Source: a virus
Strand: one strand, 5' to 3'
DNA: 64,000 nt
IMG/VR virus record: IMGVR_UViG_3300023276_001086
Location: 103,833-167,832 of that record
The position numbers and the translations under genes were made by a program. Below are positions 47,153 through 56,046 of this stretch, piece by piece (the first letter of the stretch is position 1; every line of letters starts with the position of its first letter). Below the pieces are notes generated by a model, which was given only the letters and a program-made list of their open reading frames with translations, did no database searches and had not been told where the DNA came from.

Positions 47153-49330
47153 CTACGCTACCCCGCCAAGCACAGCAAGACCGGAGGCCCTCTCCAGTCC
47201 CGCCAAATTACAGTTTGACTCCACGAACTCCGAAACCGGTTCGCCTAGGTAGGCTTCATTGAGATAGGTGGAGGTCAACATTCCGATGACTGATTCCAAC
47301 ACATCCGCCCCTTCTTTGACAAGACCCTCTTCGAGGACACTGTCGCCGCGGAGCGCATGGTGGATCTCTGGGTGAGTAAATACTGCCTGCTTGATCAAGC
47401 CAGCAGATTTGTAGAGTAGATCCCGCCGGTACGCCGAATAGGCCGACGAAACCTTGCTCATCAGTGGGTGATCGAGCTTAGCACAACCGTGCTCTTCTTC
47501 GATATCCGACTTGGGGCCACACTTGATCATGATAATTGTGCGCTTCCCAATAGACGGAGTCATCGCACTCCTCGATCCCATCATGGGGAGTAGTGCAGAG
47601 AGAATCTTCGGGACAATACTGCTGGACAACCGAAAGTCATCCGACGGGGCCGCCCCTGTGCGGAACATGAGCTTCTTGTCGTCGAGCTCGTCCGCCAGGC
47701 CGGGCCGCCCGATGGCCCTGATGTACATGCGCTGGAACTCGCGCGGCTTCGCGACGATCCCCAGGCCCCCTGCTGTGCTCAGGCCGTCGGACATCCGCTC
47801 GGACAACCTGTCCTGAAGGTCTCGAGGCATGTCTGGCTCTTCCCGTTGGAGAGTGGGAAGGCTGCGCCGGAAGCTGGACTGTATCTGCTTGATGATCTCC
47901 GAGCGCTTGTCGAGCGAGCTGGTCTTGATGCGACCGACCGACATCCGCTTGCGCTTCAGGTACTCACCGATGCGCTGCTCGGTTTTGGGGTCCTCCCACT
48001 CGAGGTCACCCAAATCCGAAGCGTTCTTGGTCTTCTCCCAAGCCTGCTCTGCCTTCTTGAGGTCGGCCTGCTGCTGTCGAGTCTTTTCGACGACACCCTC
48101 GGGATCGAGCTTGGCCAGGATGCTCTTCTTGGCCTGATCGATCTGCGCTTTGCTCTTCGGCTTCGCTTGCACACTCGGGCGTGGAAGGCTCCTCGCGATC
48201 TCCTTGATGTTCCTGCTCTCAGCCTTGGCCGCAGCCCGACCGAGACTCAGGCCAAGAGCCCCGCCACCAAGAGCCCCCGTAGCTGCTCCGATGCCCATGT
48301 TGCGGAGGCGGTCCTTCTTCTCACCGACCAACTCACCAAGAGCCGCCCCGGCGGCGCCTCCCCCAAGAACACCAGTGACTACCCCACCCGCTGATGCCAT
48401 CTTCTCCACCCCTCGACCCCACACCTCAGCAACGTGAGCCGAGGGCACACAGTCCGTGTGGTGACAGTTGCCGCAGGCCCTGGTGCCCGGCTGGATAGGG
48501 CACTCGCCAGCGAGCTTGGCCAGGACGAACGAGGTCTTATCTGCCCCGATGAACACCACCGACAGGTCGAAAAACCTGGGGTGCATGTTCTTCATCATGA
48601 CCTTTTTGCCGTCAGGGTAGATCTTGTTGAGCTCGTTCTTCAGGTGGTGACAGTAGTCACCCGTCTCAGTACTCAGACCCGTAATAGGTCGACGCCTGTG
48701 CTCGGCGATGTCCGCTGATGGGTTGAGTGTGATCCTCGACCAATCTGCGCAGTATGAGCAAACGTCGTAGGGAACACGGCAACCCATGCTGACCGAAGGG
48801 AACTCACCGTTCTCCACCCGGTCGATCACACCCGTTGAACCGAACTTGGCCGCTCGAGCGTGGTCGAAGGACACAATGAGGAGAACCCGCTTCATGTGCG
48901 AGTCCCACATCACGTACTCGATGTTGCCGAAAGCCCTGTTCGGATCCTTGTTCTGGTGGTGAGCGAAGGCGTGAGCGTTGTAGAAGGTGGGGTAGCCCCA
49001 CTGCCACTTCCTACCTACGATGATCTGCTGCTCGTGAGGTAGGTCGTTCCAACCTGGTGGTACGTGGAGCAGTGGCTCCTCTGGAAACTCGTCGGCGTTG
49101 GAGTTAGAGCCCCAGTACTCACCAGCCCCGAGGGCGCTGATCAGTGTGTAGAGCTTACCGTTGGTTCGGGGCAACCTCTTCATGAACCGTTGAACAACAC
49201 CAAGCTGCGGTGGGGCGGCGACAGCAGCGGCTTCCTTGATCAAGCCACCATTATCGTACCCAGCCCGCAAGAGCTGGATGTACTCACCGTTCGTGTCTCG
49301 CCCGGCGAACTGACACTGTTTGATAATCAT
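47153..49330 (-). CDS. putative prohead protease with long C-terminal extension
   Basis: 725 aa. Residues about 110-185 (FYNAHAFAHHQNKDPNRAFG, then KRVLLIVSFDHARA, then V-E-N-G-E-F-P-S-V-S-M-G-C-R-V) follow the order of the HK97-type prohead protease fold. It has a His in the first strand region and the nucleophile Ser in S-x-S-x-G near residue 181. Additional Cys pairs (CSYC about 191; CGNC about 286) suggest zinc. The C-terminal 400 residues contain a glycine zipper (SAGGVVTGVLGGGAAGAALG) and long helices. They may act as scaffold, core or internal cargo, perhaps released by self-cleavage. Confidence 0.65.
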   Translation of the reverse strand: MIIKQCQFAGRDTNGEYIQLLRAGYDNGGLIKEAAAVAAPPQLGVVQRFMKRLPRTNGKLYTLISALGAGEYWGSNSNADEFPEEPLLHVPPGWNDLPHEQQIIVGRKWQWGYPTFYNAHAFAHHQNKDPNRAFGNIEYVMWDSHMKRVLLIVSFDHARAAKFGSTGVIDRVENGEFPSVSMGCRVPYDVCSYCADWSRITLNPSADIAEHRRRPITGLSTETGDYCHHLKNELNKIYPDGKKVMMKNMHPRFFDLSVVFIGADKTSFVLAKLAGECPIQPGTRACGNCHHTDCVPSAHVAEVWGRGVEKMASAGGVVTGVLGGGAAGAALGELVGEKKDRLRNMGIGAATGALGGGALGLSLGRAAAKAESRNIKEIARSLPRPSVQAKPKSKAQIDQAKKSILAKLDPEGVVEKTRQQQADLKKAEQAWEKTKNASDLGDLEWEDPKTEQRIGEYLKRKRMSVGRIKTSSLDKRSEIIKQIQSSFRRSLPTLQREEPDMPRDLQDRLSERMSDGLSTAGGLGIVAKPREFQRMYIRAIGRPGLADELDDKKLMFRTGAAPSDDFRLSSSIVPKILSALLPMMGSRSAMTPSIGKRTIIMIKCGPKSDIEEEHGCAKLDHPLMSKVSSAYSAYRRDLLYKSAGLIKQAVFTHPEIHHALRGDSVLEEGLVKEGADVLESVIGMLTSTYLNEAYLGEPVSEFVESNCNLAGLERASGLAVLGGVA

Positions 49331-49343
49331 GTGAGCTGCCTGT

Positions 49344-49985
49344 TCAGGTCCTGTTCAGATGCTCAGCGAACCCCATGGCACCCTTCGCGTTTTCACGGGT
49401 CTCCTTACGGTCAGCGATGAGATTCTTGATCTTATCTTGCTCCTGATCGTACTTGAACTTCTCGCGATTCAGTCCGAGTGTCGCCGCACTATCAGCAGAG
49501 CGGGCCTGGCGGTCCAGTTGCTTATGGGCAGGGTCACCAGCATTCGTCATCATGCCCGCCGTGAACTGCGCGATCGGGAAGTCCAAACCTGGTCGTTGGA
49601 CCTTCTGCTGGGCGCTGCCGAGATCGGCCAATGTGCGCGGATCGACATAGTCATCCTGAAGGGCCATACGGTTGACGAAGGAACTTGCGACTACCGGGTC
49701 TCTTGCGAGATCTGGTGCGGCGTTGTGCAGCGTGTTGAACATCGCCCTCGTCTTGGTAGCTGGCAGTTTCTTCAACTGCGGATTGTGGTCCATCATCCGC
49801 TTGAACCCACGAGAGCGACCCACCAGGCTCTTGATCTCCTGGTAACCTTCGTGGGCCGCCATAATGGCGAGAGGCGCAGCAACGCCGAAACCCGCCTGCA
49901 CCGCGTGACTTTTCCAGTTGACCTCGGCCGTCTTTTCCGTGGTCGGGGGTGTTTCTTCTGCGAGGAATGTCTCTACAGGGTTCAT
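49344..49985 (-). CDS. hypothetical virion-associated protein
   Basis: 213 aa. N-terminus M-N-P-V-E-T-F-L-A-E-E...E-K-T-A-E is tag-like. HAVQAGFGVAAPLAIMAAHE is a moderately hydrophobic helix. The rest is helical and basic (LNREKFKYDQEQDKIKNLIA). Function unknown; it sits among the tagged proteins. Confidence 0.5.
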   Translation of the reverse strand: MNPVETFLAEETPPTTEKTAEVNWKSHAVQAGFGVAAPLAIMAAHEGYQEIKSLVGRSRGFKRMMDHNPQLKKLPATKTRAMFNTLHNAAPDLARDPVVASSFVNRMALQDDYVDPRTLADLGSAQQKVQRPGLDFPIAQFTAGMMTNAGDPAHKQLDRQARSADSAATLGLNREKFKYDQEQDKIKNLIADRKETRENAKGAMGFAEHLNRT

Positions 49986-50353
49986 CAGTACATGACTCCT
50001 GTTCTTGGGTTATAGGTGGCTCGATGTTGCGCGGCCCGAGCTCGGAGACGCGACTTCTGCAACTGTACCTGCTTGCCTATGGGGTTGCCAAGCGCATCAT
50101 TCGCGACGTAACCAGCGGCAGCATAGGGCGCCACCTTAGCCGCCCCGTGGGCCGCGTAACCAAGCGGAGTTCGAATAAGGCCTTTGCCTATGACACCGCG
50201 AGCGGCCTGGCCAACGGCTGAAGTGGTCTCACCCATCACCTTGGTCGCGGCCTTGCCCGCCCCCACAATACCACCACTGATGGCACCAAGGGCCGCCACC
50301 TTCTCGAGACGAACCAGGAACGCGGCGACCTGGAGCTCTCTTCGTGTCGTCAC
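49985..50353 (-). CDS. small tagged glycine-zipper protein
   Basis: 122 aa. LQVAAFLVRLEKVAALGAIS starts with the F-x-x-R-L-x-K-V-A tag, then GAISGGIVGAGKAATKVMG (zipper) and PYAAAGYVANDALG. Short, membrane-active looking; similar in build to the 62860 protein. Confidence 0.55.
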   Translation of the reverse strand: MTTRRELQVAAFLVRLEKVAALGAISGGIVGAGKAATKVMGETTSAVGQAARGVIGKGLIRTPLGYAAHGAAKVAPYAAAGYVANDALGNPIGKQVQLQKSRLRARAAQHRATYNPRTGVMY

Positions 50354-51258
50354 TGGATTACCGACTTGACCTGATTGTTGACGTGCTCGAACCGCTCATC
50401 GAGACTCTCGGATGCAGCGAGGGTAGCGAACAGTCCGGTAGCGACCTTGGCGAAGTGATCGAAGGTCGTACAGACGGGATGCGCCGGGTTGATAACCTGG
50501 TTGGCCGAGGCCTGCTTGGTCATCACCACAGCTGGTACGTCCCCCACTTGCCGGCTGACAGTTTTGAGAGCCAACTTGGTGAGGTTGTGGTGCGGCGACC
50601 GATCGGTGTAGATGCGCGCCACCTCGGCTGGGGAGTGTCCCTCGAGGATAAGCTCACGAGCTACCTTGCACATCGCGTCCGCAGCTTCGTCGTACACAAC
50701 CTGATTCGTCATCAGCCTGGCGTGCATCTGGTCTCGAGCAGTCTTCACCATATCGCGCAACTCAAAGAGCTCACGATAAGGGTTGAGGTGGGGGTAGTCC
50801 GGCTGCGTCGCAGCGGCAGTCTTCGTCATACCCCTGTTGCGTGCGCGGGCACCATCCGCCCCAGGAAGAAAGCGCTCCGAGGCATGGAGCCGTGCCCCGG
50901 CCGTCTTGGTGATAGCCATACCACTATCCGATCCCGAACGGAGTTCCTGAAGTACCCTAGCGCCATCGGCCGGACCACCAGAAAAATCAATCACTCGATG
51001 GTCCGCTGCGCTTTTCGTGAACTCCTGCTCGAACGCGTAGTTGTTTGCAAACTCAGCCACCCTCCGAACATGATCCGGGTTGAGTCCGCTTTCATCACGA
51101 AGAACTGACACGACTGCGTCGGTGAGGTCAACTCCACCCTCAACATATTTGGCACTCGCAGTTTTGCCAAGCAACCGAAGACGTTCCGGATCAACTCCCC
51201 TTGAGGAACGATCCGACACCGTGTAAGACTCCGTTCCCAGCATTTGCTTGTTCCCCAT
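50350..51258 (-). CDS. virion-associated protein
   Basis: 302 aa from ATG 51258 behind AAGGAGGTC; the upstream ATG 51276 lacks a site. Helical with several K-x-A phrases (LGKTASAKYV, FAKVATGLFA). First gene read leftward from the divergent gap with 51326. Could be a head-internal protein. No portal-like features. Confidence 0.5.
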   Translation of the reverse strand: MGNKQMLGTESYTVSDRSSRGVDPERLRLLGKTASAKYVEGGVDLTDAVVSVLRDESGLNPDHVRRVAEFANNYAFEQEFTKSAADHRVIDFSGGPADGARVLQELRSGSDSGMAITKTAGARLHASERFLPGADGARARNRGMTKTAAATQPDYPHLNPYRELFELRDMVKTARDQMHARLMTNQVVYDEAADAMCKVARELILEGHSPAEVARIYTDRSPHHNLTKLALKTVSRQVGDVPAVVMTKQASANQVINPAHPVCTTFDHFAKVATGLFATLAASESLDERFEHVNNQVKSVIQ

Positions 51259-51325
51259 GGCCGACCTCCTTACCAAGAGTTCGGCTACACTTCTGCTAGT
51301 ATCAAGTTAGCATACGGGTGATCTG

Positions 51326-52069
51326 ATGGGAAGCGACCCTATTTACGTACCAATATCCAAAGCATCCAAGATCCTTGACTGTGAGGAGAGCAAGGTCCAC
51401 GAGCTCTGCGATCAGGGTCTTGTGCGCCGAAAACTCGAGGGGGATGTTGCCTCTGTCCGAAGAGAGGATATCGAGGAAGTCTACCGCTTGCAGCTCGTCG
51501 GTGAGCTTCGACCGGGAGAGCTCATTCGAAGACTGCTGTTCGCAGAACGCAAAATCGCCAAGCTCGAGGGCGCGGTCAACATGCTGTACGAGATCAACGG
51601 CCTCGCTGGCTCACGATTCTCCCCAATGGACGACCCAGAGATCCACAACCTCTACGGTGTGGTGGTGGACGCGCTAGGAGAAGACTACTGGACGGTAGAC
51701 CAACTCGTCGTCTTCGGTGAGTATTTTCTCCGCATCACTGAGGTGGAGGTCGAGCGCCTCAATGACCTGCTACAACTCGACAGCTCATGGATGCCCTTCT
51801 ACCGACTCTGCTTGAAGCTCACTAAGTTCGTCGGTCTGTCGGAGGACCTCGACACCAACCTGGAAATGCAGCGAGTACGGGATCTGCTGTACCAAGGTAG
51901 GAAGAATCTCCAAACGATAGGTGTGTTATTTATCGAGCACAAAGCCCAGCTCGGGCCTAGTCGAGAGCTCCTCGCTAAAATGGCGTCCGCCGATATTGAT
52001 GACTTTGACACACTCGCCAAACAGCTCATCACAACCACCCTACCCCGAGCGACCGTAAAGCTACTGTAA
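51326..52069 (+). CDS. HTH regulator (excisionase/MerR-like N-terminus)
   Basis: 247 aa. Residues about 7-52 (VPISKASKILDCEESKVHEL, C-D-Q-G-L-V-R-R-K-L, S-V-R-R-E-D-I) match winged-helix excisionase/MerR-type DNA-binding domains. The remaining 195 residues are helical (ERKIAKLEGAVNMLYEINGL, FGEYFLRITEVEVERLNDLL), perhaps a sensor or multimer domain. Divergent from the head cluster. A candidate controller of the nearby cassettes or late genes. Confidence 0.6.
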   Translation: MGSDPIYVPISKASKILDCEESKVHELCDQGLVRRKLEGDVASVRREDIEEVYRLQLVGELRPGELIRRLLFAERKIAKLEGAVNMLYEINGLAGSRFSPMDDPEIHNLYGVVVDALGEDYWTVDQLVVFGEYFLRITEVEVERLNDLLQLDSSWMPFYRLCLKLTKFVGLSEDLDTNLEMQRVRDLLYQGRKNLQTIGVLFIEHKAQLGPSRELLAKMASADIDDFDTLAKQLITTTLPRATVKLL

Positions 52070-52074
52070 CCCTG

Positions 52075-52101
52075 CAAAAACACACATCTTCTCGATATAA
52101 G
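52075..52101 (+). promoter_or_regulatory. candidate phage promoter
   Basis: GCAAAA (52075-52080), 15 nt, TATAAG (52096-52101), just after the stop of the regulator gene. Ahead of the strong AAAGGAGAGAG site of the 52167 gene. Lacks the TGGACTCGGG box. Confidence 0.6.
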
Positions 52102-52166
52102 GGGTTTAGTTTCTAGCTGGTTAGCTTTTTGCTGACCACGGGTTGCAACCCCAAAGGAGAGAGAAG

Positions 52167-52733
52167 ATGTCGGAAGAAAACCAGAACAAGCGTCACTCAA
52201 CTACCGCATGGGAAAGCTCGAAAAGTGAAGCCGGACTCGTCGCAGCCGGCGCCGTTCTCGGTGGCGTAGCGGGCGTCGGCGGAGGGTACATCGTAGCTCA
52301 GGCGTTCGGGACACCGCCTGTTCCAACGTACATCATCGGCGGCACCGTAGGTGTGGCGCTTGGCGGGGGGACCGCCGCATACGCCGCATCCCGAATGCAC
52401 GAAGCACGCGCAGAGGCGGCTCGATACGCAGACGTGGCCATCGACGAAGCCATCGTCAAGGCCATCGCTGCCGGTGAGGCAGAAGTCGAGAAGGAAAAGA
52501 AGGCCCGTCTGGCCGCCGCTCCGCGGAGCAACGGAGCCGAGGCCAAGGCCCTCCTGGCCAAAGCCGCGATGCAGCTCGACAACATGCCCGCCGAGATGTC
52601 GTCAGCCATCCAGGACGTGATGGCTACCTCGTTGGACGAGGTCACTGGGCACTTCAACGCCGCAGCTGAACAGCAGCAGCAGTTCAATCAGGCGATACTG
52701 GCGCAGATCACCGCCCTCCAGCCAAAGGCGTAA
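52167..52733 (+). CDS. glycine-zipper protein
   Basis: 188 aa from ATG 52167 (AAAGGAGAGAG). Two long glycine-zipper segments: LVAAGAVLGGVAGVGGGYIV and YIIGGTVGVALGGGTAAYAA. Then a charged helix (ARAEAARYADVAIDEAIVKA) and a Gln-rich end. The zipper-plus-helix part resembles the 56039-56263 protein. Probably a membrane protein expressed from its own promoter. Confidence 0.6.
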   Translation: MSEENQNKRHSTTAWESSKSEAGLVAAGAVLGGVAGVGGGYIVAQAFGTPPVPTYIIGGTVGVALGGGTAAYAASRMHEARAEAARYADVAIDEAIVKAIAAGEAEVEKEKKARLAAAPRSNGAEAKALLAKAAMQLDNMPAEMSSAIQDVMATSLDEVTGHFNAAAEQQQQFNQAILAQITALQPKA

Positions 52734-52787
52734 TCGCGCCACCTCCAGGCGCTCGACGGTCGTATCTTCGACCGTAAGGAGTCAAAT

Positions 52788-53063
52788 GTGGAGGATCTCA
52801 ACTGTACCAGCCATGACGGTGATCACATTTCAGTACGCACCGTCGACGGGGAGATGGTCGTCGGAACGATGAATGGGGATGAGTTTCACGAGAAGCTCGT
52901 ACTCAATCAACCGTTCCGGCGCGCCATCGCCTCCGTGTACCGCCTGCACCAGCACCTCGAGGGGAAGAACATCGACCACCGCATTCAGGAGCTTTGCTCC
53001 TACGCGATGGATGATCTTCTCATGACGGCACTGGAGCTCGCGCTGTCCCCACCTAGAAGATAG
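52788..53063 (+). CDS. hypothetical protein
   Basis: 91 aa. GTG 52788 behind AAGGAG. Beta N-terminus (DGDHISVRTVDGEMVVGTMN) and helical C-terminus (YRLHQHLEGKNIDHRIQELC). Function unknown. Followed by a hairpin facing the terminase stop. Confidence 0.55.
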   Translation: MEDLNCTSHDGDHISVRTVDGEMVVGTMNGDEFHEKLVLNQPFRRAIASVYRLHQHLEGKNIDHRIQELCSYAMDDLLMTALELALSPPRR

Positions 53064-53065
53064 GA

Positions 53066-53100
53066 GCCCCGACATCCGTCGGGCGCTTCTTCCTTAGCTA
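53066..53100 (+). terminator. terminator-like hairpin
   Basis: CCCGAC, ATCC loop, GTCGGG, then CGCTTCTTCCTTAGCTAG. The pyrimidine-rich tail and TTAGCTAG match the other plus-strand terminators here, though the T-run is interrupted. Lies between two convergent genes. Confidence 0.55.
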
Positions 53101-54960
53101 GTCATTGGTGAAGTCGACATGGTCGGCACTGGTCGGTACCAGGATGTCTGGTCGGGCCTTGATGAACATCGAAGCGAGGAAGCAGTAGAGGATGGAGTGG
53201 AACGAGTCGTCACTCTTGCCGGGGCTGAGCTTGTACTGGGTCATGTGAATCTGGTGATTGAACTCCGAGAATATATTGAGCATGTCGCTACCGTAGGGCG
53301 TTCGGAACTCCTCGTTCTTAGGGAACCAGATCTTCTGAGCTCGGATAGCGTTGAAGACATCAGCCATGACCTCTGTGCGGTGGAGCATGAAGCGCCCCAG
53401 GTTCGGCTCCCAACTCACCTTCTTCTTGGGCGCCGAGGCGTACTGATACTTCATGACCTTGTTGGCCCCGAAGTTACGCATCAGCCAATCGTTGCGGTCA
53501 AAGCCGCCACCGTAGTCAGAGCCCAGGACAACGAAGTTCACCTGGTTGAGCAACGCCGCGATCTTCTGAAGCTGAAGCTGTGGGTTGAGATCCTCACCCG
53601 TGAACCGGTGGATGTAGAAGATCTGGAACTGCCCGCCCATGTAACCACCCAGAGAGAGGACGGAGTAAGACTCGTTCTCCCCAGTCCCGTGGTCGAGCCC
53701 GGCCGCCACACCGCCGTAACATTTCTTGGCGTTCTCCAGGACGGCGTCCATCTCGTACATACGGATGGTGTCCTGGCAACACACCTCCACCTGCTTCTTC
53801 GTCAGAGGGCGCTGGCCGCTATCGAAGGACAGGCCGAGAACCTCGTTGTTGAACTTGGCGGTCTCGTAGTTCTCGAGTGGGAACAGCACACTGTCGTGCC
53901 AGCCGTCAGGGTCATTGATGATCCAGGGAACCATCAGCTGGTTGACCCGATAACCCTCAAACGCTACGCGGTGGGAATTGTCTTCGGTGACAGGTTGACC
54001 GGCGGCCCACTGAGCCAGGGGGTGCGCTGGGTTGATGGCCCGCTTACACTTCGAACAAACGGGGCCCCTCTTCCCGATGTTGCGCGCACCAAGCACGTTC
54101 CAATACCACGTCTCGGGTTTCGACCCCCCGCAGGCCTCGCACGGAACCAGCCACTCGTTCTGCGTAGAGAACTCCGACCAGTAGGTCTCGATGGTGTTGT
54201 CCATCGACTTCGGCGTGCCCGAGTAACAGAAAATCTTCCAGGGTGAGTGAGACGCGCACTGCTCGATGACCGGCACGTTGGCGAAGATGATGTCCTGAAT
54301 CTCATCAATCAGGATCATGTCCGCTGGGATACCGCGCGTTCGGTCAGCGTTGAGGAACGCGTACCTGATACGGACCTGAGACCGGTTCTTGAACTGCTTG
54401 AACAGCACGTTCTGACTGAGCCCGGAGTCAATGAGGTACGAGAGCTCGGGGCTGATATCGATGGGTTCCTTCAACCGGTCAACTGAGAAGACCGTCGCCT
54501 GGGTAGCAGTGGCGCTGACATACAGCACCTTGAAGCCGTAGTTGATGCCGCAGTAGGCGATGGCCTTGTTGCCCAGCATCGTAGACTTCTCAGTCTGCCG
54601 GGCACACTTCAGGAGCAACCGCCGAGCTGGCGTGTTGTAGGGCGCACGCAGGTAGCGGCGACCATCGAAGCTGAAACGTTGGACATCCCCGCCAACTGGG
54701 ATTCGAATAGAGAACTCAGTGAACTCAGAGGGCGTGGAGAATGTCTTGAGCTTATGGCTGACGACGGCGTCCTCGCCGAACATCACGTTCTCAACTTCAG
54801 CAGCCTCTAGCGCATCGTCCTCGTCACCCATTACGAGGTCGAGCTCATCCTCGAGACCCTGGTTGAGCTCTCCCGCCTCGAGAGCCTCCTTTGCCCGAAC
54901 ATAGAACCCGAGGTCGGTGGCCGGTGAGGAAACGTTGACTGCTGCGCCCATTGTGATCAC
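53098..54960 (-). CDS. terL: terminase large subunit
   Basis: 620 aa. ATPase: C-A-R-Q-T-E-K-S-T at 119-127 (Walker A of the R-Q-x-E-K-S-T type), MILIDE at 215-220 (Walker B plus catalytic Glu), S-G-T-P at 247-250 (coupling motif). Zinc ribbon CEAC at 274-277 and CSKC at 302-305, a feature of some terminase subgroups. Nuclease: G-L-D-H-G at about 421-425, V-L-G-S-D-Y at about 478-483, and D-D-S near 592, an RNase-H-like metal site. It packages DNA with the portal and cuts it. No strong ribosome site precedes ATG 54960; ATG 54951 is also possible. Confidence 0.9.
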   Translation of the reverse strand: MITMGAAVNVSSPATDLGFYVRAKEALEAGELNQGLEDELDLVMGDEDDALEAAEVENVMFGEDAVVSHKLKTFSTPSEFTEFSIRIPVGGDVQRFSFDGRRYLRAPYNTPARRLLLKCARQTEKSTMLGNKAIAYCGINYGFKVLYVSATATQATVFSVDRLKEPIDISPELSYLIDSGLSQNVLFKQFKNRSQVRIRYAFLNADRTRGIPADMILIDEIQDIIFANVPVIEQCASHSPWKIFCYSGTPKSMDNTIETYWSEFSTQNEWLVPCEACGGSKPETWYWNVLGARNIGKRGPVCSKCKRAINPAHPLAQWAAGQPVTEDNSHRVAFEGYRVNQLMVPWIINDPDGWHDSVLFPLENYETAKFNNEVLGLSFDSGQRPLTKKQVEVCCQDTIRMYEMDAVLENAKKCYGGVAAGLDHGTGENESYSVLSLGGYMGGQFQIFYIHRFTGEDLNPQLQLQKIAALLNQVNFVVLGSDYGGGFDRNDWLMRNFGANKVMKYQYASAPKKKVSWEPNLGRFMLHRTEVMADVFNAIRAQKIWFPKNEEFRTPYGSDMLNIFSEFNHQIHMTQYKLSPGKSDDSFHSILYCFLASMFIKARPDILVPTSADHVDFTND

Positions 54961-54970
54961 CGTAACAGAC

Positions 54971-54998
54971 GAAAAGGTTCGGGTCCAAGCGGTATAAG
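54971..54998 (+). promoter_or_regulatory. candidate phage promoter
   Basis: GAAAAG (54971-54976), exactly 16 nt, TATAAG (54993-54998). In the divergent gap between the terminase and the plus-strand genes starting at 55047, with GGAGAGAGT before that GTG. Confidence 0.65.
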
Positions 54999-55046
54999 GG
55001 GAGCACGAAGGTGGGTACGTTATCCGCCTATTAAAAAGGAGAGAGT

Positions 55047-55406
55047 GTGCCGAACGAAATGAAAACCCAACTGGTGAAGAATCTTCAAGCCGAGCGGGGC
55101 TGCTTTTGGATGAACAAGAACCTAGTCATCTGGGACGGTCCCAACAACAAGGGGACAGTCATGTTGAGCAAGACATCGGTTGCCCCGTTCGAGCTCGATC
55201 CGGAGCTCGAGGGCGCTCTGCTCATGCGGTTCACCACCCGACGCATGAAGAAGGCGTTCGTCCGACAGTGCAGCCGTCACATCGGCAAGGCCTTCTGCCT
55301 GGGAGGCGGCTTTGTTGACCTCCCCGCTGCCGCATTCGATGAAGAGACGCCCGACCTGTCATCAGTCCAGGACAAGGAGTTGCTGTCGTGGCTGATGTTG
55401 CTGTGA
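55047..55406 (+). CDS. hypothetical protein
   Basis: 119 aa, GTG 55047. Beta and helix mix (GCFWMNKNLVIWDGPNNKGT, RFTTRRMKKAFVRQCSRHIG). A Gly-rich strand GKAFCLGGGFVDLP. Function unknown. Overlaps the next gene. Confidence 0.5.
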   Translation: MPNEMKTQLVKNLQAERGCFWMNKNLVIWDGPNNKGTVMLSKTSVAPFELDPELEGALLMRFTTRRMKKAFVRQCSRHIGKAFCLGGGFVDLPAAAFDEETPDLSSVQDKELLSWLMLL

Positions 55407-55738
55407 GCTACGCGTGGCTGGATGAGGTGATGGTGAAGATCAGCCGGGTCTACCAAGACGAATTCCTACTCGTCCCGGCCGGCAAAGAGGAGAGCTACGA
55501 GGAGAAGCATGGCAGCTGTATCAAATGCACCTACCGCTTCGTCTTCGCAGAGAACGCCCAACAAGTCCTTCCCAACGAGGAGGGTATGCAGCTCATGAGG
55601 CTCATCAAGAGCGCGGCCCGAGCAGCTCAAGCTAATCCGCCGCTCGTCAGTACCCGGATCAAGAGCAAGCATGATTTTGGGGACTGGTTCTGGGATGAGC
55701 GCGGTGCCCTCATGGTGGTATTTCTTTGTGCACGGTAA
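55388..55738 (+). CDS. hypothetical protein with CxxC
   Basis: 116 aa from GTG 55388 (AAGGAG at 8-9 nt), or from GTG 55403, which sits in a GTGA overlap. S-C-I-K-C-T-Y-R-F-V-F then helix and GDWFWDERGALMVVFLC. A single CxxC. Function unknown. Confidence 0.5.
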   Translation: MADVAVSYAWLDEVMVKISRVYQDEFLLVPAGKEESYEEKHGSCIKCTYRFVFAENAQQVLPNEEGMQLMRLIKSAARAAQANPPLVSTRIKSKHDFGDWFWDERGALMVVFLCAR

Positions 55739-55759
55739 AACATGGGGCTACCTCGGCCC

Positions 55760-55787
55760 GGAAAAACGGGCCTGAACAGGGCATAAG
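55760..55787 (+). promoter_or_regulatory. cassette promoter with TGGACTCGGG leader
   Basis: GGAAAA (55760-55765), 16 nt, CATAAG (55782-55787), then ACTATTG and TGGACTCGGG. The -35 lies in the loop of a GGCCCG/CGGGCC hairpin that may close the previous cassette. Confidence 0.7.
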
Positions 55788-55833
55788 ACTATTGTGGACT
55801 CGGGATTCATAGCTCCCGAAAAGGAGGACCACA

Positions 55834-56046
55834 ATGGCAAAGAAGGAATGCCCATACGGAATGGGTAGCTGTTCCGCCCACCAACCCGTCTTCAACCAGT
55901 GCGTCGCGGACGCGCTGGATGGGGGGGACGCATTCGACTGTAGCTACTCAAGCTACTTCGATTGCGACACCGACGTGATGGCGTCGGTGTTGGCTGGGAC
56001 CAAGACGCCTGAAGAGGCGGAGAATTGGCTGAACTCGGATGACTAA
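55834..56046 (+). CDS. Cys-rich small protein in a stand-alone cassette
   Basis: 70 aa, ATG 55834 behind AAGGAG. KKECPYGMGSCSAH, then F-D-C-S-Y-S-S-Y-F-D-C-D-T, four cysteines and many aromatics, acidic C-terminus. Might bind metal. Overlaps the next gene by 8 bp. Confidence 0.55.
   Translation: MAKKECPYGMGSCSAHQPVFNQCVADALDGGDAFDCSYSSYFDCDTDVMASVLAGTKTPEEAENWLNSDD

Noticed and set aside
52298-52687. Minus-strand frame opposite the zipper protein
   Set aside because: Antisense to a gene with a strong ribosome site and clear glycine zippers; no independent support.
53119-54246. Plus-strand frame over the terminase
   Set aside because: The terminase motifs are unambiguous on the minus strand; this frame has no start site or motif.
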